Source: Holophaga sp.
GTDB lineage: Bacteria > Acidobacteriota > Holophagae > Holophagales > Holophagaceae
DNA length: 64,000 nt
Direction: 5' to 3'
NCBI GenBank assembly: GCA_016715205.1
Contig: JADKBC010000001.1
Coordinates: 186,001 to 250,000, forward strand
Part shown: positions 34,633 to 43,576 of the stretch, piece after piece
How positions within the stretch are numbered: the stretch's first letter is position 1
How the letters are laid out: the number at the start of each line of letters is the position of its first letter
Program-made: the position numbers and the translations under genes
Notes under the pieces: model-generated
What the model saw: the letters and a program-made list of their open reading frames with translations, nothing else
Database searches by the model: none
Told to the model about the DNA's origin: nothing

Positions 34633-35865
34633 ATGACTTCTCCCTATCTGAACCTGCCGATCCCCGCCGAAGTGAAGATGATCTACCTGGATAACGGGGC
34701 GACCTCCTTTCCCAAACCGGCCGAAGTATACGAATTCATGGACACTTTCTACCGCAGCGCAGGCGTGAACCCGGGCCGCAGCGGTTTCGATCTCTGTCTG
34801 GAAGCGGGCAGCCTGGTGGATGAAACCCGCAAGCTGCTCTGCGCGTTCTTTGGGGGAACGGATCCCAACCGTCTGACCTTTGGCTACAACTCCACCGATA
34901 CGCTTAACCTCGCCATCTTCGGCCTCATCGGCCCCGGTGATCACGTGGTGACCACCCACGTGGAGCACAACGCCACCCTGCGCCCGCTCTGGAAACTGGA
35001 GCAGGAAGGCACGGAGGTGGATTGGATCGATTTCGACGCAACGGGCTACGTGGATCCTCAGGCCATCATTGCCAAGTTCAAAGCCAACACCAAGGCTGTG
35101 GTGATGAACCACGCCTCTAATGTGATCGGCACGGTGCAGGATGTAGCCACCGTGGGCAAGGCCTGTCGGGAACGGGGGATCCATCTGATCCTGGATGTGA
35201 GCCAGAGCGCAGGCATGGTGCCGGTGAAAATGGACGAACTGCATGCCGATGTCATCTGTTTTACCGGGCACAAAAGCCTGATGGGGCCCATGGGCATCGG
35301 CGGCATGTATGTGCGGGAGGGCGTCGAGATTGCCCGTACCCGCGCCGGCGGCACCGGTGTGAAAAGCATTCAGCGCGCCCATCTGGATGAATATCCCTAC
35401 CGCATGGAGTACGGCACGCCCAACCTGCCGGGCATCGCGGGGCTCAATGCCGGGGTGAAGTGGGTGAACCGCCTGGGCATCAAAGCCATCCACGATCATG
35501 AAATGGCGCTCTGGACCAGGCTGCGCAATGGGCTGCGCGAAATCGAGGGCGTCACCCTGTACTGCGCGGAGGACACCGGGAAGCCGCGCATCAGCGTGCT
35601 GAGTTTCAATGTGGTGGGCCTGGAGGCAATGGAAACAGGCACCATGCTGGACGTGGACCACAACATCGCCTGTCGCACGGGCCTGCATTGCACGCCCATG
35701 GTTCACGAGCACCTCGGCACCGACAAGCTTCATGGCGCCGTGCGCTTCGGCATCGGCGCCTTCAATACCGAAGCCCACATCGACGCTGCCATCGCAGGTG
35801 TGAGGGATGTGGCGGAGATGCAGGTGCTGCGCCTGGGCGCTGCAGGTGGGGCCAAGCACCGATAG
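34633..35865 (+). CDS. Cysteine desulfurase-family PLP enzyme
   Basis: The 410-residue class V aminotransferase-like enzyme has the PLP lysine in TGHKSLMGP (K214) and THVEHNATLRPLW around the cofactor histidine. A possible persulfide cysteine lies in ACRTGLHCTP (C347 or C352). Such enzymes take sulfur from cysteine and hand it on as persulfide. It lies 20 bp after the DsrK-like gene with GAGGTG before the ATG, so it is probably the fourth gene of the dsrC operon and a candidate sulfur donor (inference). It is not next to any isc or suf gene. Confidence 0.85.
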   Translation: MTSPYLNLPIPAEVKMIYLDNGATSFPKPAEVYEFMDTFYRSAGVNPGRSGFDLCLEAGSLVDETRKLLCAFFGGTDPNRLTFGYNSTDTLNLAIFGLIGPGDHVVTTHVEHNATLRPLWKLEQEGTEVDWIDFDATGYVDPQAIIAKFKANTKAVVMNHASNVIGTVQDVATVGKACRERGIHLILDVSQSAGMVPVKMDELHADVICFTGHKSLMGPMGIGGMYVREGVEIARTRAGGTGVKSIQRAHLDEYPYRMEYGTPNLPGIAGLNAGVKWVNRLGIKAIHDHEMALWTRLRNGLREIEGVTLYCAEDTGKPRISVLSFNVVGLEAMETGTMLDVDHNIACRTGLHCTPMVHEHLGTDKLHGAVRFGIGAFNTEAHIDAAIAGVRDVAEMQVLRLGAAGGAKHR

Positions 35866-35915
35866 CCAAGTGAGCTATCCTTGAGGGGTACCCAACAACC
35901 CTTTCGGAGACTCCC

Positions 35916-37058
35916 ATGACACCCCAGAGCGCGCGTGTAACCGGTACCCTCTTCCAGGTGCTTGGCGTGGCGGTGATCGCCCTCGGGATGGCCTGCGGCG
36001 GCGTCAGCATCGCAACGCAAGGCCAGGGTGGCGCTTCTGGCACGTTCGTCACGACGGGTAGTTTGGGAACGGCGCGGTTGAACCACACCGCCACGCTACT
36101 GTCCAATGGTAAAGTGCTGATTGTAGGGGGGTATAACGGCGGCGGCGCAGGCAACTACCTCGCCAGTGCGGAACTGTACGATCCAGGCACGGGTGCGTTC
36201 AGCGCCACGGGAAGCCTGAACAAGGCCCGGGGATTCCACACCGCGACCTTGCTTCCCAGTGGCAAGGTGCTCATCGCGGGCGGCAGCGACGGGATGGTGT
36301 TTACGCCCATTGCTGAGCTGTATGATCCTGCGGCGGGAACCTTCACAAATACAGGTACGCTGGGTACTGCCCGGACGGATTGCACTGCCACCTTGCTCGG
36401 CAACGGAAAGGTGTTGATCGCGGGTGGCAACAATGGCGCCGTGGTCGCCAGCGCGGAACTCTTCAACCCAGCCACCGGCACTTTTGCCCCAACAGGCAGC
36501 ATGGGCACAGGGCGGGAAAAGCACGCCGCGACCCTGCTGAACAGTGGGAAAGTATTGATTACCAATGGCGGAACAGGCATCGCCTACCCGGCCACCGCCG
36601 AACTGTACAGTCCGGACACCGGCACCTTTGCTGCCACCACAGGTGCCATGGTTTCGGGAAGGATCCTTCATTCCGCCACCCTGCTGCCCAGTGGCAAGGT
36701 GCTGATCGCAGGCGGGCTGAGTTGGACCGGTTTCTATCTGGCCGGCGCCGAACTCTACGACCCGGTGGCCAATACCTTCAGCGCCACGGGCAACCTGCTC
36801 CTGGCCCGGGGCAGACATACGGGCACCCTCCTTTCCACTGGGAAGGTGCTCATGGGTGGTGGCGAAGGGGCTACGCTCTCTGGATATACGGATGCGGAGC
36901 TATTTGATCCAACCCTTGGCACCTTCGCTGCAACCACAGGAGCCATGAAGGTCTTGCGCTCCTACCACACCGCCACCGCCCTGACCAACAACAAGGTGTT
37001 GATTGTGGGCGGGAACAGTTCCGGTTTCCTGGCCAGCGCTGAGCTCTATCAGCCTTGA
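35916..37058 (+). CDS. Seven-repeat kelch-type lipoprotein
   Basis: The 380-residue protein has a lipoprotein signal (VIALGMACGG) and seven repeats of about 45-50 residues. Each repeat contains a variant of TGSLxxARxxHTATLLxxGKVLIxGG, usually followed by ASAELYDPxTGxF. Seven kelch repeats fold as a seven-bladed beta-propeller, a likely surface binding or enzyme scaffold. No active-site cysteine or tyrosine of galactose oxidase was identified. It is preceded by CGGAG, and stands alone between the cysteine desulfurase and pabA. Confidence 0.85.
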   Translation: MTPQSARVTGTLFQVLGVAVIALGMACGGVSIATQGQGGASGTFVTTGSLGTARLNHTATLLSNGKVLIVGGYNGGGAGNYLASAELYDPGTGAFSATGSLNKARGFHTATLLPSGKVLIAGGSDGMVFTPIAELYDPAAGTFTNTGTLGTARTDCTATLLGNGKVLIAGGNNGAVVASAELFNPATGTFAPTGSMGTGREKHAATLLNSGKVLITNGGTGIAYPATAELYSPDTGTFAATTGAMVSGRILHSATLLPSGKVLIAGGLSWTGFYLAGAELYDPVANTFSATGNLLLARGRHTGTLLSTGKVLMGGGEGATLSGYTDAELFDPTLGTFAATTGAMKVLRSYHTATALTNNKVLIVGGNSSGFLASAELYQP

Positions 37059-37081
37059 GGCAAGTGCGGTACACCGGAGTC

Positions 37082-37648
37082 ATGCGGGTTCTTCTGCTCG
37101 ACAATCTGGATTCCTTCACCCACAACGTCCGCCACGGGTTGGTGGAGGCGGGTGCGGACGTAACCGTGTTGCGGCGGGATCAAGGCAGCCTGGGCGATAT
37201 CGACCGCGAAGCCCCGGATCTGCTGGTGATCAGCCCCGGGCCCGGGCGGCCGGAGGATGCGCGTTTGGCCCTGGAGGCCATTCACGCCTTGGCGGGTCGG
37301 CTTCCAATCCTGGGCATTTGCCTGGGGCACCAATGCCTTGCAACGGCCTTTGGGGGAGAGGTCAGCCGGGCGGAGGTGCCCGTGCACGGGAAGGTCACAC
37401 CCATCCACCACACCGGAACAGGCCTCTTTTCGGGGCTTCCCGATCCCCTTGCCGTGGGCAGGTACCACAGCCTGACGGTGACGCGACTGCCGGACTGTCT
37501 GGAGCGCACCGCCTGGGCCGAGGATGGCACGGTGATGGCCCTGCGCCACCGATCCCTGCCGCTCGCGGGCGTGCAGTTCCACCCGGATTCCTTCCTGACA
37601 CCCCATGGCCTGGACATTTTCAGACATGCGCTCGCGGGCCGTTTCTGA
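37082..37648 (+). CDS. pabA: Glutamine amidotransferase of aminodeoxychorismate/anthranilate synthase
   Basis: The 188-residue protein has the class I amidotransferase nucleophile motif GICLGHQCL and the histidine-glutamate region near VQFHPDSFLTPHG, in which the usual glutamate of HPES is aspartate. It releases ammonia from glutamine for PabB. The ATG at 37082 follows CCGGAG. The downstream pabB and pabC genes argue for folate (p-aminobenzoate) synthesis rather than tryptophan. Confidence 0.9.
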   Translation: MRVLLLDNLDSFTHNVRHGLVEAGADVTVLRRDQGSLGDIDREAPDLLVISPGPGRPEDARLALEAIHALAGRLPILGICLGHQCLATAFGGEVSRAEVPVHGKVTPIHHTGTGLFSGLPDPLAVGRYHSLTVTRLPDCLERTAWAEDGTVMALRHRSLPLAGVQFHPDSFLTPHGLDIFRHALAGRF

Positions 37649-38882
37649 AACCTGGCGGGCCGAAGCCCGCACCTTGACGGTTTCGGATTTCTTCGCCGAG
37701 TTGCCGCGGCATGCCTTCACCTTCCTCCATGGCGATGGGCGCTGGGTGATGCTGGCGGAGGATCCCCTTGCCATCCAGGAGCATCCAGGCCACGTGGCGT
37801 TCCACTTCGAGCGCAGCGGGCCAATGCCGCCCATCCTGCCGGATCTCTTTGGCCACGCCACGTACGAATTCGGGTACGGATTGGATCCTGCGCTGCCGGG
37901 GGTGCCGCCGCCGGTGGATGGCCTGCCCGATTTCCAGTTATCCCTGCACAAGACCCTGCGCCTGTACGATCGCAAGGAGGGGATTCTCTATTCCGCCGAG
38001 CGTTGCCTCGAGCGGGAATTGGAGCCACGCCTGCACGGGCTGGGCGCCGGACATTTCGAGGCCCGAAAACGCGGGGATTCGGATGACGCCGCCAGCTACC
38101 AAGGCAAGGTTCAGCGCATTCGGGAAGGCATCGCCCAGGGCGATGTCTATCAGGTAAATCTCACCCGCCAGGAGCAATGGGGCTACACCGGCGATCTGGC
38201 CGATTTTGCGCAGCGGCTCCAGGTCGTGAATCCCGCGCCCCACTCGGCGCTGGTGGCGGAGCCCGGCTGGGCCATTGTTTCCTCCTCGCCCGAATCCTTT
38301 TTCCGCATTGACCAGGGCCGCATCCGCACGCGTCCCATCAAGGGCACGGCCCCCCGAGGCTTAGATTCCCTGGCGGATCTGCACCTACGTGAAGGGCTCT
38401 GGTCCAGTCCCAAGAACCGCAGTGAATTGGCCATGATCGTGGACCTGCTGCGCAATGACCTGACCCGTATCTGTCGCATTCCCTCGGTGACGGTGGAGGC
38501 CTTCCCCACCTTGGAAAGCTACGCCAACGTGCACCATTTGGTGGCCGAGGTTTCCGGCGACCTGCTTCCGGATCTGTCCCTGGAAGCTGTGTTTCAGGCC
38601 ATGTTCCCCGGAGGTTCCATCACCGGTTGTCCCAAGCTGGCGGCCATGGGGCTCATCCGCGAGTTGGAACCCTGCCCCCGGCGGATCTACACGGGCGCGC
38701 TCGGCTGGTGTCGGGCGGATTTCCAGCAGGCCGAATTTTCGATTCCCATTCGCACGGCCTGGGCCACGGGAGGGGAACTCCATTTCGGTGTGGGCGGCGG
38801 TGTGGTCTGGGATTCCGACCCCCGGGAGGAGTACGAGGAAACCGTGCATAAGGGAAGGAGTCTGGTTCAATGCTTGAGCTGA
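37626..38882 (+). CDS. pabB: Aminodeoxychorismate synthase component I
   Basis: The 418-residue enzyme converts chorismate plus ammonia to 4-amino-4-deoxychorismate. RTRPIKGTAPRG holds the PIKGT motif typical of PabB (TrpE has PIAGT). SELAMIVDLLRNDL, MFPGGSITGCPK and GVGGGVVWDSDP are further chorismate-binding motifs. The start is uncertain: ATG 37626 overlaps pabA by 23 bp, and a codon at 37605 is also in frame. Its end overlaps pabC by 13 bp, so pabABC are coupled. Confidence 0.92.
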   Translation: MRSRAVSETWRAEARTLTVSDFFAELPRHAFTFLHGDGRWVMLAEDPLAIQEHPGHVAFHFERSGPMPPILPDLFGHATYEFGYGLDPALPGVPPPVDGLPDFQLSLHKTLRLYDRKEGILYSAERCLERELEPRLHGLGAGHFEARKRGDSDDAASYQGKVQRIREGIAQGDVYQVNLTRQEQWGYTGDLADFAQRLQVVNPAPHSALVAEPGWAIVSSSPESFFRIDQGRIRTRPIKGTAPRGLDSLADLHLREGLWSSPKNRSELAMIVDLLRNDLTRICRIPSVTVEAFPTLESYANVHHLVAEVSGDLLPDLSLEAVFQAMFPGGSITGCPKLAAMGLIRELEPCPRRIYTGALGWCRADFQQAEFSIPIRTAWATGGELHFGVGGGVVWDSDPREEYEETVHKGRSLVQCLS

Positions 38883-39619
38883 GCCTGGAAACGAAACTGG
38901 ATGTCGCTACCAGTTCGCTGCGACATGGGACGGGGCTGTTTGAAACCCTGCGGGTGGAGAACGGCAGCCCTTGGCGCCTGGACTTGCACCTGGCCCGCAT
39001 GGCGTCGGGTTGCGCCTATTTGGGCCTGGAAGCGCCACCTGAAGTTGAGGAGGTGTTGGATTTTCTGGATTACCACGGGGTGGTCGCAGGCCTGGAATTC
39101 GGGATTCTAAGGCTGCTTGCGGTGGATGGACGCTTGCTCCTGTTTGCGGAAGCCCTGCCAGCCCAGAACCCTGATTCCGTAAGTTTGGGCTGCAGCCTGG
39201 AAACGGTTCGCTTTAGCGGGAATCCCCTGAATCGATTCAAAACACTGTCCTATCTTGAAAACGTTCAACTGGTGCGCGAAGCCCGAGTTCGTGGGCATTT
39301 CGAGGTGATTGCGCCCAATGAAAAGGGGTACCTTACGGACGGCGGGCGAACCACCCTTTTTGCCGTGATGGAGGGCCGAACCCTGACACCGGCCATCACA
39401 GAGGGTGCCCTGCCAGGCATTGCCCGCCGGGTCCTGATTGAGGCTGGGCTTGCCAGCGAAGTCTCCTTGCGATGGGAGGACCTGGCCCAGGCCGAAGCTG
39501 TTTACCTGGCCAACGCCTTGCGTGGGGTGGTGCCCGTGGGTGGGCTTGAAGGTCATGGCACGCGACCTATCGATCATCCTGCAATCAAGCGGGCTGCTGG
39601 CTTGCTACAGGAAAAATAG
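38870..39619 (+). CDS. pabC: Aminodeoxychorismate lyase
   Basis: The 249-residue PLP fold-type IV enzyme releases pyruvate from aminodeoxychorismate to give p-aminobenzoate. GTGLFETLRV is the usual N-terminal motif and the PLP lysine lies in NRFKTLSYLENV. The branched-chain-aminotransferase fold is shared with DAAT, but the position directly after pabB settles the role. The 3' end overlaps the convergent EamA gene by 15 bp. Confidence 0.88.
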   Translation: MLELSLETKLDVATSSLRHGTGLFETLRVENGSPWRLDLHLARMASGCAYLGLEAPPEVEEVLDFLDYHGVVAGLEFGILRLLAVDGRLLLFAEALPAQNPDSVSLGCSLETVRFSGNPLNRFKTLSYLENVQLVREARVRGHFEVIAPNEKGYLTDGGRTTLFAVMEGRTLTPAITEGALPGIARRVLIEAGLASEVSLRWEDLAQAEAVYLANALRGVVPVGGLEGHGTRPIDHPAIKRAAGLLQEK

Positions 39620-40501
39620 CGCGGCGGCGCCCGCCAGCGTGATCACGGTGCCCACGATGGCGCGGGCTGTCACCTTTTCCTTGAAGAGAACGACCGATAC
39701 CGGCAGCAGGATCACAGGAGAAAGGGACATCAACGTGGAAGCCACCCCCAGGAATTTGGCGTGGCCGATGGCGTACAGGGATAACACCACGCCCAGCACC
39801 GGGCCCGACAGTCCGCCCAGCATGATGAGCACCGAAGCCCGGCGATCTTTGAGGCGCAGGAAGTTTTCCACCAGATGGCCCCGAAAGAGCAGCCAGAGCG
39901 AGATGGCCAGGGTGCCCGCCGCCACGCGAATCAGGTTGGCGGACACAGGGCTGTAGTTCCCTGCCAGTCCGTATTTGGAAAGCAGAAAGCCCACGGCTTG
40001 CCCCAGGGCGCCGCCCAGGGTGAGCAGAACGCCAAGTGCCAATTTCTTAGGGCGACCGCCGTCGGCCACCGTGCGATGGTCACTCACCACCAGGGCGATG
40101 CCACCCAGGGTCATGGCCATGGCCATGATCGTCCAGCGGCTCATGGCCTGTCCCAGGAATACCCAGGCGAGGACCGCTGCAAAGACGGGCCAGAGCGTCA
40201 TGATCAGCATGGTCAGTCGGGGGCCCAGCAGTACAAAGGCCTCGAAGAGCACCGCGTCCCCGATGGCAAAGCCAATGAGTCCCGACACACCCAGGTAGCC
40301 CAGGCGCCAGCCTTCCGCATGGGGGAAGAACGTCCCCGTCAGCAGCAAGTGCAGCACCACCATGGCGACGAGCGCGATCCACAACCGCACCACATTGACG
40401 GTGGCGCTGCCCACCCGCCGACCGGCGATGGTGAAGCAAACCGAATTGGCGGACCAGCAAAAGGCCGTGAGGATGGAGGCGAGTTCACCGAGGTAGGGCA
40501 T
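39605..40501 (-). CDS. EamA-family (DMT) transporter
   Basis: The 298-residue protein has about ten transmembrane helices in two EamA repeats, for example YLGELASILTAFCWSANSVCF at the start of the first and GVLLTLGGALGQAVGFLLSK at the start of the second. These proteins export or import metabolites; the substrate is not predictable. The ATG at 40501 is preferred (GGAG upstream) over a TTG 18 bases earlier. Confidence 0.85.
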   Translation of the reverse strand: MPYLGELASILTAFCWSANSVCFTIAGRRVGSATVNVVRLWIALVAMVVLHLLLTGTFFPHAEGWRLGYLGVSGLIGFAIGDAVLFEAFVLLGPRLTMLIMTLWPVFAAVLAWVFLGQAMSRWTIMAMAMTLGGIALVVSDHRTVADGGRPKKLALGVLLTLGGALGQAVGFLLSKYGLAGNYSPVSANLIRVAAGTLAISLWLLFRGHLVENFLRLKDRRASVLIMLGGLSGPVLGVVLSLYAIGHAKFLGVASTLMSLSPVILLPVSVVLFKEKVTARAIVGTVITLAGAAALFFL

Positions 40502-40632
40502 GGAGCTCCAAAAGTCCAAACCCTCATAATACGAGGATGCTGCTTCGTGAGCCAGGACACAGGCTCGAAGTGAACCCTTCTGGCATCCTAAATCCGTGGG
40601 ATATTTCGCCCCAACCTGTTTCTGGAGTTTTC

Positions 40633-40983
40633 ATGAGCCACGAGCCCGCCGCCGAGACCACCACCCCGGCTTCTCAGATTACGGATGTCACGGCTGAATT
40701 GATCGCGCTGTCCGCCGCCATGGCTGCCAGCAATGCCGAGGCCTTCCAGGTCCATCACTTCCGCCTGAATAAACTGGGCGTGGCCAAGGAAGACATGATC
40801 AAGGCCGTGAACATTGCCCTGCAGGTAAAAATGGCGCCCCATCGCACCTTGGTGGAAATGGCCGAGCACTACCTGGTGGGTGGTGGCAAGGCGGAAGGTG
40901 GCTGCTGCGGTGGTGAATGTGGCTGCGAAGAAGGGGAATGCAGTGACGAAGGCTGTGGCGAAGGCGGGTGCGGCTGTCACTGA
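40633..40983 (+). CDS. AhpD/CMD-like helical protein with cysteine-rich C-terminal tail
   Basis: The 116-residue protein starts at ATG 40633 behind TGGAG. Residues about 15-80 resemble the helical carboxymuconolactone decarboxylase/AhpD fold (AELIALSAAMAASNAEAF, then LGVAKEDMIKAVNIALQVK). The usual CxxC in the middle is absent; that site reads AEAFQVHH. The last 30 residues are Gly, Glu and Cys, with nine cysteines in pairs such as CCGGECGCEEGEC, and end in CGCH, suggesting metal binding. The combination was not recognised as a named family. Confidence 0.7.
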   Translation: MSHEPAAETTTPASQITDVTAELIALSAAMAASNAEAFQVHHFRLNKLGVAKEDMIKAVNIALQVKMAPHRTLVEMAEHYLVGGGKAEGGCCGGECGCEEGECSDEGCGEGGCGCH

Positions 40984-41244
40984 TCTCGACAAAGGCAGTC
41001 CGAACGTGCGTTGCCTCTTTCGATGAGTCCCTGGTGAACCCGGGCTTCGGTAAGGGTCCCCTCATGGCATTTCCCAAGGGAAGGTCTTCCGGATTTTTCC
41101 AAAGCCTCACGAGCTGAGGGCACTGAGTGGCCTAGGCAAAAAATCCCACTTAAGAAAAACGGTGGACCTAGAAAAAAACATGACGGATTGCGGGAACGGT
41201 GACATCCTTCCTTGTAATCCGTCTCTGGATTTTTTCTCACGGCC

Positions 41245-42105
41245 ATGTCAAACCACGACTCGAAAAACCTACAGACTCATACCAGTGGCTCCTTGCGGCT
41301 GCTTTCCCTGAAACGGGATCCGGTGCCGGCCAAGGCTGCACCCAGCCGGGACTCCTGGACCCTGCTCCTCCCCACCGGCCCCGTGCGGGTCTGCACGGGT
41401 GACGATCACGAGGAGGGTGTCATCCCTCGTGGCAGCCTGGCGCTGCTGTTGCCAGGTTTTGGGCACACCTTGAAACGCCATGCACCGGATCAGCCCTTCG
41501 GGTTCACGGCGCTCCAGTTGGACGGCCCTTTCCCTGAGCCCCTGGTGAGCATCCTGCAGCATCCGCCCCGCAAGTGGCAGGAGCAGAGCTTCGCCGCGCT
41601 GCGCAGCCAGAGCCTGAAGCAGCTTTTCGGCATCTTCACTCAGGAAATGTCCCACCCGGATGGACTGCAGTTGATGACCCGGGAACTCTTCCTGATCCTC
41701 TTGGGTGCGGAACTCCAGCGCCTGACCGAAAAGGAGGATCGGGGCCGGTTCCCCTACCGCCTCAGTCGATCCACCCTGCAGTTGGTGCTGGATCACATGG
41801 AAGCCCATCTGGGTTCCAAGAATTCCGTGCCCGATCTGGCGAAGCTCGCCCGGTGCACGCCGGACCATTTCATTCGCCTGTTCCGGGAAGCCACCAGCAC
41901 CACCCCCCACCAGTACCTGATCGAGCGCCGGTTGCAGCGTGCGGTCCAGATGCTCTCCGATGGTGAACGCCCCTCGGACGTGGCCACCAATCTGGGCTTT
42001 TACGATGCCAGCGCCTTCACCCGCGCGTTCAAGCACCGCTTCGATGTGCCCCCCAGCAAGTACGCTCAGGAGGCCTACGATCGGCAATTCCCCAAGAAGG
42101 GCTGA
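41245..42105 (+). CDS. AraC-family transcriptional regulator
   Basis: The 286-residue protein has an N-terminal sensing domain of unclear type and a C-terminal double helix-turn-helix (about 180-280). The latter includes VPDLAKLARCTPDHFIRLFR and SDVATNLGFYDASAFTRAFK, followed by FDVPPSKYAQEAY, the usual AraC ending. The kinase-like gene starts one base after its stop region, so the regulator may control that gene. The upstream 261 bp hold no convincing gene. Confidence 0.88.
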   Translation: MSNHDSKNLQTHTSGSLRLLSLKRDPVPAKAAPSRDSWTLLLPTGPVRVCTGDDHEEGVIPRGSLALLLPGFGHTLKRHAPDQPFGFTALQLDGPFPEPLVSILQHPPRKWQEQSFAALRSQSLKQLFGIFTQEMSHPDGLQLMTRELFLILLGAELQRLTEKEDRGRFPYRLSRSTLQLVLDHMEAHLGSKNSVPDLAKLARCTPDHFIRLFREATSTTPHQYLIERRLQRAVQMLSDGERPSDVATNLGFYDASAFTRAFKHRFDVPPSKYAQEAYDRQFPKKG

Positions 42106-42106
42106 G

Positions 42107-43219
42107 GTGAGCGCACCCGCTGCACCCGATCCAAGGGCTGTCGCGCGGGACTTCTGCCTCGAGGGCGAGTTGCGTGGCGTGCAACCCTACGGCGATGGGC
42201 ATATCAACGCGACGTTTCTGGTGACCACCGCCACCCGCACAAGCGAGCGGCGCTTCATCCTTCAGCGGATCAACACCAGCGTGTTCAGGGAGCCCCTGGC
42301 GCTGATGGAAAACCTGGGGCGCATCACCCGGCACCTCCACTTGAAATTGGAGGCTGAAGGCGTGGTGGATCTGGAGCGCAGAGCGCTGCGCCTGGTTGCA
42401 GCGACCGATGGCAGCGATTTCGTGATGGATGGTGCGGGGGGCTGTTGGCGTTGTTTCCCCTTCATCGAAGGCACCCGGGAAGTGTCCGTGCTGGCAGGAC
42501 CCCATCAGGCATTCGAGGCCGGGCGAGCCTTTGGTGATTTTCAACGGCTGCTGGCTGATCTGCCGGGACCGGCCCTGAGCCCCACCATTCCACACTTTCA
42601 TGATGCAGAATTTCGGTTTCATGCCTTTTCCGCTGCCATGGATGCGGATGTGCTCAACCGTGCCTGCCAGGCGGTTCCTGAAATCCGGTTCGCGCTTTCA
42701 CAACGGGATCTGGCCGGGTTCTTCGGGGCGTTTATCCAGCGTGGCGAGATGCAGGCCCGCATCACCCATAACGATACGAAGTTGAACAATCTGCTGTTCG
42801 ATGCGGTCACCGATCAGGTGGTGTGCGTGCTGGATCTGGACACCGTGATGCCAGGGCTGGCGCTGTATGATTTTGGCGATTTGGCCCGGAGCGCGGCCTG
42901 TGCGGCGCCCGAGGATGAACTGCGGCTCGACAAAGTGCATGCCGATCCAGCCATCTTTGCGGAACTGGCCCGAGGTTTTTTGCAGGGTTCAGGGGCCGGG
43001 CTCAACGGGGTCGAACGAGACAATCTCGTGGGGGCCGCGCAGGTCATCACCTACAGCCTGGGCTTGCGGTTTCTAGCAGATTTCCTGGAAGGGGACCGCT
43101 ATTTCCGCATCCATCGCGAAGGCCACAATCTGGATCGCGCCCGTACCCAGTTCGCGCTCCTGAGGGATCTTCAGGAGCGCGAACCGGAGTTGCGAAGGTC
43201 GGTGGAAGCTATTTCGTGA
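42107..43219 (+). CDS. APH-fold sugar kinase, N-acetylhexosamine kinase (NahK)-like
   Basis: The 370-residue protein starts at GTG 42107, just after the AraC stop. It shows PYGDGHINATFLV and FILQRINTSVF, close to N-acetylhexosamine 1-kinase, with catalytic HNDTKLNNLLFD and metal site VLDLDTVMPG of the aminoglycoside phosphotransferase fold. NahK phosphorylates N-acetyl-glucosamine or -galactosamine at C1. No hexosamine pathway genes are nearby, so the substrate is an inference from motifs. Its 3' end overlaps a convergent small gene by 11 bp. Confidence 0.78.
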   Translation: MSAPAAPDPRAVARDFCLEGELRGVQPYGDGHINATFLVTTATRTSERRFILQRINTSVFREPLALMENLGRITRHLHLKLEAEGVVDLERRALRLVAATDGSDFVMDGAGGCWRCFPFIEGTREVSVLAGPHQAFEAGRAFGDFQRLLADLPGPALSPTIPHFHDAEFRFHAFSAAMDADVLNRACQAVPEIRFALSQRDLAGFFGAFIQRGEMQARITHNDTKLNNLLFDAVTDQVVCVLDLDTVMPGLALYDFGDLARSAACAAPEDELRLDKVHADPAIFAELARGFLQGSGAGLNGVERDNLVGAAQVITYSLGLRFLADFLEGDRYFRIHREGHNLDRARTQFALLRDLQEREPELRRSVEAIS

Positions 43220-43556
43220 CCTTGTCTGCGGCAGCCTTCGCTTTGTCTGTACCCTTTTTGGTTTTGACCTTGCCCTTTTCCGTCATGCCCTTGGCTTTGG
43301 CATCACCCTTGGCCGCGGCGGCCTTGGCGGTATCCCCACCCACGGGCAACGCGCCAGCCTTGGCATCCACCTTGGCCTTGGTTTTGTCCACTTTGACATC
43401 CGCCTTGGCCTTGGCGGCATCGGTCTTCTTGTCGGCCTCGGTCTTGGTGCTTTCGACCTTGGCATCAGCCTTGGCTTTGGCCATGGCCTTCATGTCCTCC
43501 AGGGACTGGGCGCCGAGGGCAAGGGAAGCGGCAATGACGAGCAATGTGATGCGCAT
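43209..43556 (-). CDS. Exported lysine/alanine-rich low-complexity protein
   Basis: The 115-residue protein has a signal peptide (MRITLLVIAASLALGAQS) and then almost only A, K, D, T, V, G and E in repeats like AKADAKVESTKTEADKK. This is like histone H1 tails or LEA-type disordered proteins. AAGGAG precedes the ATG. No enzyme motif is present. A role in the envelope or in stress protection is possible but unproved. It is followed upstream by another small exported protein on the same strand. Confidence 0.6.
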   Translation of the reverse strand: MRITLLVIAASLALGAQSLEDMKAMAKAKADAKVESTKTEADKKTDAAKAKADVKVDKTKAKVDAKAGALPVGGDTAKAAAAKGDAKAKGMTEKGKVKTKKGTDKAKAAADKVTK

Positions 43557-43576
43557 GGGGGCTCCTTAGGGGTTGA

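Noticed and set aside
34957..34974. CCACGTGGA resembling half a parS site
   Set aside because: It lies inside the coding sequence for THVEHN of the cysteine desulfurase, and its left arm does not match.
34615..35859. 414-codon frame opposite the cysteine desulfurase
   Set aside because: Exact antisense of a well-supported gene. The composition is typical of a shadow frame.
36060..37058. Periodic DNA repeats in the kelch gene
   Set aside because: The repetition follows from the seven protein repeats and is not a separate repeat element or CRISPR.
41216..41235. AATCC-GTCTCT-GGATT hairpin with T-run before the AraC gene
   Set aside because: Only a 5-bp stem ten bases before a start codon; too weak to call a terminator.
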